Below, piece by piece: positions 57,889-64,000 of a stretch of 64,000 nt of DNA. Under the pieces are notes generated by a model, which searched no databases, was not told the DNA's origin, and was given only the letters and a program-made list of their open reading frames with translations. Numbering within the stretch: the first letter of the stretch is position 1; each line of letters begins with the position of its first letter. The position numbers and the translations under genes are program-made. The DNA comes from Mycobacterium pinniadriaticum (GTDB lineage Bacteria; Actinomycetota; Actinomycetes; Mycobacteriales; Mycobacteriaceae): contig NZ_JAPJDO010000029.1 of NCBI RefSeq assembly GCF_026242045.1, positions 17,188 to 81,187 of the forward strand, given 5' to 3'.

Positions 57889-58624
57889 CATCGGCGGATA
57901 CCCGATCCAATCGGTGCTCGGCACCGGTGGGACGAGCACGGTCTACCTTGCGCGACACGCTGATCACCTGGTGGCACTGAAGGTCTTCGACTCCGGACGC
58001 CGCTGGCCGCCAACTCTTGCCCATCCCAATATCGTGCCGGTGTACGCGAGCGGCGAGACGGCGTCGGGACAACGCTGGACGGCAATGCAATACGCGCCCG
58101 GCGGCGACGCCGACACCGAGCTGCGAGCCGGGCGGATGCCCCCGGATCGCGCGGTACGGATCATCGCCGCGGTCGCCGAGGCCCTGGACTTCGCCCACTC
58201 CCACGGCGTCGTGCACGGCGATGTGAAGCCGTCGAATTTCCTACTCGACGACCATGACCGGGCGTTGCTGGCCGATTTCGGCGCGCCGCCGTTCGCCGAA
58301 GACGGGATGGTCCTGACGTCGGCAGCCTACGCGTCGCCGGAGATGTTGCGGGGTGCGGACGTCGACGGGCGTGCCGACGTCTATTCGTTGGGCTGCGCGC
58401 TGTTTCGGCTGCTGACCGGCAAGCCACCGTTCTTCGACGCCGCTTCCAAGGCCGAAGTGGTGGACTGCCACCTACACCGGCCCGCACCATGCGTCACGAC
58501 GTTCGCGCCCTGGCTGCCCGCGACGATCGACGCGGTGGTCGCCAAAGCGATGGCCAAGAACCCCGCCGAGCGCTATCGGAGCGCTCGCGCGTTGGCGGCC
58601 GAGGCGGCCGAGGCACTGCGGTGA
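57869..58624 (+). CDS. Ser/Thr kinase-like protein missing the alphaC helix
   Basis: 251 aa from GTG 57869, inside the end of the MinD-like gene. A kinase domain fills the protein: glycine loop GTGGTSTVYLA, ATP Lys in VALKVF, catalytic loop VVHGDVKPSNFLL (HGD in place of HRD), ADFG, SPEML and DVYSLGCALFRLLTG. Only 13-15 residues separate the ATP Lys from HPNIVPVY instead of about 30, so the alphaC helix with its Glu is missing. There is no membrane helix or sensor domain. It may be a pseudokinase or a minimal kinase acting on the ATPase encoded with it. Confidence 0.85.
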   Translation: MDPTPASIGGYPIQSVLGTGGTSTVYLARHADHLVALKVFDSGRRWPPTLAHPNIVPVYASGETASGQRWTAMQYAPGGDADTELRAGRMPPDRAVRIIAAVAEALDFAHSHGVVHGDVKPSNFLLDDHDRALLADFGAPPFAEDGMVLTSAAYASPEMLRGADVDGRADVYSLGCALFRLLTGKPPFFDAASKAEVVDCHLHRPAPCVTTFAPWLPATIDAVVAKAMAKNPAERYRSARALAAEAAEALR

Positions 58625-59000
58625 GCGATGAGTTCAACTGGGTTACCAATGTGTTGGCCACGGCGCGGACAGCTACTTGTGTTAGCTCGGACAAGCCTTA
58701 CGCGCTTCTCCCGGCAGCGACGCACGGGCGCTTCCGGCAGTCCGGCACCTCCGAGTCGATCCCCACCGGTCGAACACGGTTCGGTATATCGAGGATCGCC
58801 ATGCACTCGTCGGCCGAGACAACGGCCAAGGTGACGATCCTCGCCGGGCTCGCGAGCGGGCGCACCTTCGGGCACTGGCCTAATATGCCAACGTGCCAGA
58901 CCAGCTGGTGCAGAGTCGACTCGCCGACCCACTCGCTGAGTGGTGCGATATCGGCAAGATGCAAGCACCTAATTGATCGGGTACTGGCAGAAATTCAGAC
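58625..59000. other. Left boundary of the defence region, no clear gene
   Basis: 376 bases with lower GC and mixed codon use. TAATAT at 58881-58886 is a strong -10-like sequence seven bases before GTG 58893, which opens a 27-codon frame (VPDQLVQSRLADPLAEWCDI...). This could be a short leader peptide or the remains of a gene. Longer frames on both strands look non-coding. Confidence 0.45.
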
Positions 59001-59216
59001 ATGCCCCCCGACACGCCGAAGACGGGGAGCTTCAGCTTCTACCCTCGTCTGGTGATGTTCACGCCGTTGCACCGCAGCCTCGGTCTGGCACCAATCGGAC
59101 CTACCGACGAAATTCTGGACCAGGCCGCCGAGGCGGGCGTGACGGAGAGCTACGACTTCGACTGGAAGTCCGAGCTACCGGCTCAAAGCGGACTCGGGCG
59201 CGTGGGATACCGATGA
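59001..59216 (+). pseudogene. N-terminal fragment of an AlbA_2/Schlafen-type ATP-binding protein
   Basis: The 71-aa frame contains LVMFTPLHRSLGLAPIGPTDEILDQAAEAGVTESYDFDWKSELP, here described by its key parts: LHRSLG, the TDE..DQA helix and ESYDFDWKSELP. This resembles the start of actinobacterial AlbA_2-domain proteins, where (D/E)xDWKxxLP leads into the DNA/ATP-binding domain. Everything after it is missing, and the frame runs into the ApeA-like gene with an ATGA overlap. It is therefore a truncated relic, or a short protein reused as the first gene of the pair. Confidence 0.5.
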
Positions 59217-60661
59217 GACAGTGTGAGTCCCACCGGTTGACTGGCTGGTTTCACCTGCCTGAGTCCCCTAGCACCCGCATACCGGGTGTTTTGGACTGGC
59301 AGCCCGATGGTGGTGCAACCCTCGAACTGATTGGCGGCTTCTCCGGCCAGCCCAAGTTTCGGCGAACTGATACCGGCGGATTCGTGACCAGTCAAGTAGT
59401 CGGCGACGTGCGGTCCGGAACGATCCTGGGAGAGTCCGTCGACGGAGAACGAGTGTCCATCTGGGACGCCCAGCGTGGCCGGTACACCGCCGGACTCACC
59501 GATGGCATTCGGGAGGAAATCTGGCATTCCTCGTGGATGTGCATCGGAGCCCACATCGTCAGCCCACAGGAGCCTGGTTTCACCCGAGCGACCATCGCCA
59601 TCGATGAGCTCTACTACCTCACTGATGACGGCCGGTTCTGCGCGCCACAGGGGGCGCAAATTGAAGGCGTCGAACATCCGGGTGAGACGCAGCCGGATGG
59701 GACTCTGTTGGTGCCATATGTCTTCCCCGTTATCGGCGGCTATCGTGCCGAATACGCACGCGCCGACACCGCCGATACCCGCTACACCATCACGACGACG
59801 GCGACCCGACCGTTCCTGAGCCCCGCGACGGCAGCCTGGCCGGACCTGAGGCTTCAGATGATGACCACCAACCTGCGAAAGGGCCCCACGGTCAACCTGC
59901 AGGTTAGTGCTCAGGCCTCAATTTATTTGCCGGACAGTTCATCCGGGCCCGCTTCCGACTTTGTTGAACGGATTGCCGCCATCGATGACCTCGTTCAACT
60001 AGCCACATTCGAGGCTTGTGGCATCTCTCAGATCTCTCTACGTACCCGCAGTGACGAGAAGGTCTCCCTTCTGATGCACACCGGCAAGGTTGCGCGTCCC
60101 GAGGATGCCCACAAACCAGCATCTGTCGTGTTCACTCTCGCCGATGTTTCGCTGGAAGCATTCATGCAGGCGCGACGACGTTTCACCGACGGCAATCAGG
60201 CAGGCTACGCCTGGAGCGTCGTCGTAGGCCTATGCGGATACACCTCTGGCCTCGTCGAGGAATACGTGAGCCAGGCACTTGCCGCGGCCGAGGGGTTCCA
60301 CCGCTGGTGCCTCAACGGCGGAAGCAACGTTTCGTTGAAAGATCGCCTTCGAGCACTACATGACGGGCTCGCTCCCGAGGTGCAGGCGGCGCTCGGCCTC
60401 GACATCGAACCGTGGGTCGGCTGGGCCGTGTGGGCACGCAACCACGTTGCGCACGGTGGGACGAAGAGTTGGCGTCAGATCCGCGACTACTTCGAACTCC
60501 ACGCAGTTGCCGAATCGGTTCATTTAATGACGTACCTTGCCGCACTACAGGAATTCCGTGTACCGACCGAAAACGTTCGTGATGCCCTTCTTAACCACCC
60601 TCGATTGAAGGTGCTGGCTGAGCAGTCCTCACAAGTCAACGATTTGGGCGCCGCCAACTGA
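59213..60661 (+). CDS. ApeA-like HEPN anti-phage protein
   Basis: 482 aa from ATG 59213, which overlaps the stop of the fragment before it. The N-terminal part GWFHLPESPSTRIPGVLDW, PDGGATLELIGGF and GESVDGERVSIWDA matches the ApeA N-terminal domain, a beta-rich domain of abortive-infection proteins. The C-terminal helical domain (about residues 320-460) ends with ARNHVAHG, in which Arg409 and His414 form the RxxxxH active site of HEPN ribonucleases. ApeA-type proteins stop phage growth by RNA cleavage. Codon use is less GC3-biased than neighbours, which suggests transfer. Confidence 0.8.
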   Translation: MRQCESHRLTGWFHLPESPSTRIPGVLDWQPDGGATLELIGGFSGQPKFRRTDTGGFVTSQVVGDVRSGTILGESVDGERVSIWDAQRGRYTAGLTDGIREEIWHSSWMCIGAHIVSPQEPGFTRATIAIDELYYLTDDGRFCAPQGAQIEGVEHPGETQPDGTLLVPYVFPVIGGYRAEYARADTADTRYTITTTATRPFLSPATAAWPDLRLQMMTTNLRKGPTVNLQVSAQASIYLPDSSSGPASDFVERIAAIDDLVQLATFEACGISQISLRTRSDEKVSLLMHTGKVARPEDAHKPASVVFTLADVSLEAFMQARRRFTDGNQAGYAWSVVVGLCGYTSGLVEEYVSQALAAAEGFHRWCLNGGSNVSLKDRLRALHDGLAPEVQAALGLDIEPWVGWAVWARNHVAHGGTKSWRQIRDYFELHAVAESVHLMTYLAALQEFRVPTENVRDALLNHPRLKVLAEQSSQVNDLGAAN

Positions 60662-61012
60662 TAGTCAGCCCGTGCTGCAATCCTTCAGCGCCACCACCGC
60701 AGTCACCCGATGCCAACCGCCGTTCTGCGCCAGTATGTCTTCGACCTTTCACCGCGTCGCGACCTAAGCCGAAGAGCCCGCATGCCCGCGACTCGGCGCC
60801 AAAGTCGAACGCAGCAATCGCGCTCCCCCATCGCGGAACGAGAAACGTCAGATCAGACACAGACAAGATCGGTAACGGCATCGGCCCGACAGCACCACCG
60901 ATTGGCCGATCCTCCCTCCCCCGCAGTTGATTCGCCATACGAGCTGCGCCGGCTGGCCAGCGCGCAGGCTTCACGGATTGGCTTGTCGACAGAGATCCAC
61001 ACGGGGGCCGGG
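60662..61012. other. Gap between ApeA-like and helicase genes
   Basis: 351 bases. The plus frame of the helicase stays open back to ATG 60710, but this part uses codons rare in the genome (AGA, CGA, CTA, ACA, TCA) and encodes only Arg/Ser/Gln-rich sequence. I treat it as untranslated. If it is translated, the helicase has an extra 101-residue basic tail. Confidence 0.5.
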
Positions 61013-63763
61013 ATGCACACCATTACACCCGAAGCGGACAATGACCGGGTGGTCTCCGAAGAACGCAAGCGCCCTCGGTTTCGAACTCGTAGCGAACCCG
61101 CCGTAGTGGTCGCCGATCCCGAGGCTTTGTTCGGAGAACTCCCTCGCACGCCTGCGGGTGTCGGCGCGTTGTGGTCGCACCAGGCAGACCAGCTGCGGAC
61201 CTACGCGGCCGACCACGTCAAGAGCCAGGACGTCGCCTTGGAACTGCCGACGGGCTCGGGCAAGACGCTCGTGGGTCTACTCATCGCCGAATGGAGACGG
61301 CGGTCGATGAGCCAGCGAGTGGTGTACGCCTGCCCCACTAAGCAACTGGCGCAGCAGGTATTCGACAAGGCCACGGCTCAGGGTGTGCCCGTGACGATGC
61401 TTCACGGTTCGCACCGGTCCTGGGCGGCGGCGGATGTCGCGCGGTATTCGATGGGCGCGGCCGTTGCAATCAGCACCTACTCGACCATCTTCAATCTCAA
61501 GCCTCATCTGGGCGACGCGCAGACATTGGTCTTCGATGATGCACACGCCGCCGAGGGGTACGTCGCGGATGCGTGGGCGTTGAGCGTCGACCGCGCCGAG
61601 GACGCCTACCATTTGCTCTTCGACCAGTTCGGCGACATTTTAGAGCCGGCATTCGTGCAACGTATGGTCGCACCGGACAGTCCGACCGGAGACCGCGGTG
61701 AGGTGCGTTTACTCCCGGTCACTGCCGTTGCGCGCAAGGCCGTTGACCTCGATCGCATCCTGTCGGCGCTCACCGGTGACGCCTCCTATCGGTTCAACAT
61801 GCTGCGTGCCAATCTCGCGTCATGCCTGATCTATGTATCCCGTCGCGAGTTCTACATCCGTCCTATGATCCCGCCCACCTTCGAGCACGACGCGTTCGTC
61901 GGCGCAGCCCAGCGGTTATACCTCTCTGCGACCCTCGGTGACGCTGGCGAGCTCGAGCGCGCCTTCGGCCGAACAGGGATCAAGCGGGTCAAGGTACCCC
62001 CGGCCTGGGATCGAGCCGGCAGCGGCCGACGCTTTTTTGTATTCCCCGAACTCGCCGAACCGCCGAGGGCCGAGGACACGGCATCGATAGAGGGTGACTC
62101 GGCCAGTTCCGAGACCGCCGGCGGCGGGCAGCACGATGCCGACTCAGCGGAGGTGGACCCAAGCGAGGAGCAGACCCAGGATGTGGTGGCAGAGAGGTCG
62201 ACTGCTTTCGATGTCGTTGAGCAGTTGTTTGATCTAGCGGATAAGCGGCTGGTGCTCACACCCGACGACGCAGCTGCCGTCCGCATCGCCGACACCCTGG
62301 GCATCCCCGCTGCCGAGCGTGTCGCGGCCAACAACCGCGACGGCTTGCGCCCATTCCTTGAGGCAGAGCGGGCTACTTTGCTGGCCCCCAACCGCTACGA
62401 CGGGATGGACCTGGCAGCCGAGTCCTGCCGCATGATGCTGATGGCGGGTCTGCCCCAGGCATCTCATTTGCAGGACCGGTTCCTCGAAACACGCCTCGGC
62501 GCCACGGAGGTCCTCGAGGAGCGTGTCCGCACGCGCGTCCTGCAGGGTGCCGGACGCTGCACGCGCGGACCCAACGACTGGGCCGTGGTCGTCGTCTACG
62601 GCGACGAGGTACTCCGGTTCCTGTCCCGAGCCGAAGTGCGCACCGCCCTACCCGTCGAACTGCAGGCCGAAATCCAGTTCGGTCTCGACCAATATGGTGT
62701 TGCAGCCGAGGACCTCGTGCTGCTCGCCGAAAGCGCTCTGCGCCAAGACGACGTGTGGCGCGAGGACGCCGAGCCGGAACTGGCCCGAATGCGCCGTGAT
62801 TCACACCGTGTCCGTCCTGCCAACGCCGACGCGCTGGCCCGCAGCGCAGAACGAGAGGTACGTGCGTGGGCGGCGGCGTGGCGGCAGGACTGGGAAACTG
62901 CGACCCGAGCCGCCATCGATGTCCTCGAACACTTGACCGCTGAGGGGCTTCGGCCCTATCGAGCGCTGTGGGCGTATCTCGGAGCGGCCTGGTCGGCGCT
63001 GGCGGCCGCACAAGACGGCGATGTGGTCGCCACCGAACGAAGTAGCGAACTGCTGCGCCGGGCACGCCGAGCAGCGACACGCACCACCTGGCTTACTGAG
63101 ATCGAACCCCGCCTCGGCGAGCAGGTCGACGCCGACCCGGTCGACGAGGCGGCTGTTGAGCAGATCGTCGGGCGCCTGCGCGGAGCCCTGGCCTCTGCGG
63201 CCAAGTACACCCGTCGCAGCAGCGAGATGCTCTCGCAACTCAGCCAGACCGTCGCCACTCCTTACGAACTGGGGCTGTCGGCTCTCGGCGAATTCCTTGG
63301 CGCCACCGAATCATTCAAGCCCAAGCGGCAGGGTCGGGCGGACGCCGTCTGGATTTTCGCCGATCTGTGGATCACCGTCGAGGCCAAGAGCGCCCAACTG
63401 ACCGACGGCGCGCTCAGCATGGACTACGTCCGCCAGACGAACACCCACCTGGCGTCGGAAGCTGGCGACCGCTCGGCCGATTCAGCACCACCGGGCAGCT
63501 TCTCGGTCATCGTGTCGCCACGCGGCGTCGTCGAGCCAGATGCCGTCGCTATCGCCGAGCCCTTCCTCCACATCGTCGACCTGCGCCTTATACTCGATAT
63601 CGCCCACGACGCGGTCCGCGCCTGGAACCAACTACGAGGGCTCGCCCCCGGAACCGCGGGCGAGGCGTTGCACCGGGAAGCAGCCCAGGTCCTGTGGGAG
63701 CATCGTGTGCTCCCGACCCAGCTTCGCGAACGCCTCAGCATTCAACCGATCCGCCGCGTGTGA
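61013..63763 (+). CDS. DinG/XPD-like SF2 helicase fused to a probable PD-(D/E)xK nuclease
   Basis: 916 aa from ATG 61013 (ATG 60710 possible). Helicase motifs occur in order: LWSHQADQL, Walker A LPTGSGKT (78-85), CPTKQLAQQ, DDAH (LVFDDAHAAEGYV) with Asp-Asp-Ala-His as in Rad3/XPD-like enzymes, LYLSATLG, and motif VI QGAGRCTRGP. An acidic insert (about 360-400) separates the RecA lobes. After a helical region, residues near 790-805 read GRADAVWIF...WITVEAKS, an Asp...ExK pattern of restriction-type nucleases. Position after an ApeA-like gene and next to an IS end supports a phage-defence role. Confidence 0.8.
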   Translation: MHTITPEADNDRVVSEERKRPRFRTRSEPAVVVADPEALFGELPRTPAGVGALWSHQADQLRTYAADHVKSQDVALELPTGSGKTLVGLLIAEWRRRSMSQRVVYACPTKQLAQQVFDKATAQGVPVTMLHGSHRSWAAADVARYSMGAAVAISTYSTIFNLKPHLGDAQTLVFDDAHAAEGYVADAWALSVDRAEDAYHLLFDQFGDILEPAFVQRMVAPDSPTGDRGEVRLLPVTAVARKAVDLDRILSALTGDASYRFNMLRANLASCLIYVSRREFYIRPMIPPTFEHDAFVGAAQRLYLSATLGDAGELERAFGRTGIKRVKVPPAWDRAGSGRRFFVFPELAEPPRAEDTASIEGDSASSETAGGGQHDADSAEVDPSEEQTQDVVAERSTAFDVVEQLFDLADKRLVLTPDDAAAVRIADTLGIPAAERVAANNRDGLRPFLEAERATLLAPNRYDGMDLAAESCRMMLMAGLPQASHLQDRFLETRLGATEVLEERVRTRVLQGAGRCTRGPNDWAVVVVYGDEVLRFLSRAEVRTALPVELQAEIQFGLDQYGVAAEDLVLLAESALRQDDVWREDAEPELARMRRDSHRVRPANADALARSAEREVRAWAAAWRQDWETATRAAIDVLEHLTAEGLRPYRALWAYLGAAWSALAAAQDGDVVATERSSELLRRARRAATRTTWLTEIEPRLGEQVDADPVDEAAVEQIVGRLRGALASAAKYTRRSSEMLSQLSQTVATPYELGLSALGEFLGATESFKPKRQGRADAVWIFADLWITVEAKSAQLTDGALSMDYVRQTNTHLASEAGDRSADSAPPGSFSVIVSPRGVVEPDAVAIAEPFLHIVDLRLILDIAHDAVRAWNQLRGLAPGTAGEALHREAAQVLWEHRVLPTQLRERLSIQPIRRV

Positions 63764-63889
63764 ACGGCGCCGCCTGACTGTCGGCCATGCCAGGAGGGAG
63801 ACCCGCGGCGGGGTCATTGGTGTCCCGTTCGCAAGAAAGGACTGAATCAAACTTAGCGAGTCTCCGAACGAGCCGTTGTTATGGTTACC
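63764..63889. other. Short spacer between helicase and IS end
   Basis: 126 bases. I see no gene or RNA. It joins the defence genes to the insertion-sequence terminus. Confidence 0.5.
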
Positions 63890-64000
63890 GGCTCTTCGCA
63901 GTTGAGGGTGTAGCGGTGGTCGGCGCGTCGTTGCCGGGATAGGGGTCGAGGTCTTCCGAGGATGGAGGTTCCTACGCCAGCCATCCGAAAGACCTCGACG
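63890..64000. mobile_element. End of an ISL3-like insertion sequence
   Basis: From GGCTCTTCGCA (63890) the sequence looks like the terminal inverted repeat of actinobacterial ISL3-family elements, which begin GGCTCTTC. Inside, GTCGAGGTCTT...GGATGG (from 63945) and CCATCC...AAGACCTCGAC (to 63999) form a long hairpin around a 15-base loop, as seen upstream of ISL3 transposases. The transposase itself lies beyond the window. Confidence 0.55.

Noticed and set aside
58740..58790. A tRNA-like T-arm (TCGATCCCCACC).
   Set aside because: No matching D-arm, anticodon arm or acceptor stem around it.
58698..58964. An 88-aa minus-strand frame in the same gap.
   Set aside because: No ribosome site or family likeness; overlaps the promoter-like TAATAT.
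58621..59055. A GTGA-coupled frame of 144 codons after the kinase-like gene.
   Set aside because: It begins plausibly (MSDEFNWVTN) but soon uses rare codons such as ATA, AGG and ACA, and it runs through the start of the AlbA_2-like frame in another phase.
60636..60974. A 112-aa minus-strand frame between the ApeA-like and helicase genes.
   Set aside because: No ribosome site, low-complexity Arg/Gly sequence, overlaps the end of the ApeA-like gene.

Overview
The window is high-GC DNA from a member of the Mycobacteriaceae, most likely a rapid-growing, environmental-type mycobacterium. The evidence is gene content and order. Recognisable blocks follow the M. tuberculosis order Rv3834c-Rv3860: serS, septum-formation protein, metallopeptidase, phosphoglycerate-mutase-like protein, pheA, DUF2470 protein, LCP protein, glpQ1, the Rv3847-, Rv3848- and espR-type genes, Rv3850, hns, rraA, ethA/ethR, PHP protein, gltD/gltB and a MinD-like ATPase. 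The species cannot be named from the sequence. Many genes start with GTG, and 4-nt ATGA/GTGA stop-start overlaps are common.

Layout. 1-9.2 kb: a Tat-type PhoX-family lipoprotein (cut by the window edge), serS coupled to a DUF5718 protein, a secreted or membrane septum-formation protein plus metallopeptidase, and a translationally coupled S53 peptidase/membrane-protein operon. 9.4-18.5 kb: mutase-like gene and pheA, an IdeR-boxed DUF2470 gene, a CAAX-type protease, an LCP ligase, glpQ1, a 570-bp gene-free stretch with a DnaA-box cluster and a palindromic operator, a small membrane protein, and an Mn2+-exporter gene behind a yybP-ykoY riboswitch. 18.7-26.7 kb: espR facing an ImmA/IrrE protease-membrane protein pair, then the Rv3850-hns-rraA cluster and divergent ethA/ethR around a palindromic operator. 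26.7-33.2 kb: a bifunctional PBP, dinB3 with a LexA-type box over its start, a PecA-type aspartic protease and a PHP phosphoesterase. 33.2-40.6 kb: a seven-gene hydrogenase-4-like operon (the Rv0081-Rv0087 set) led by an ArsR regulator, whose large subunit lacks nickel-binding cysteines. 40.7-49.8 kb: transport, stress, F420-type oxidoreductase, a very large cyclase/ATPase regulator and a glycosyltransferase. 49.9-58.6 kb: gltD/gltB with a candidate IdeR box, a MinD-like ATPase and a truncated Ser/Thr kinase-like protein.

The right end (58.6-64 kb) differs from the rest. It is less regular in codon use and holds a broken AlbA_2-type gene, an ApeA-like HEPN protein, a large SF2 (DinG/XPD-like) helicase fused to a probable PD-(D/E)xK nuclease, and the end of an ISL3-like insertion sequence. 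I read this as an anti-phage defence island. The ApeA-helicase/nuclease pair is the best candidate here for an undescribed system.
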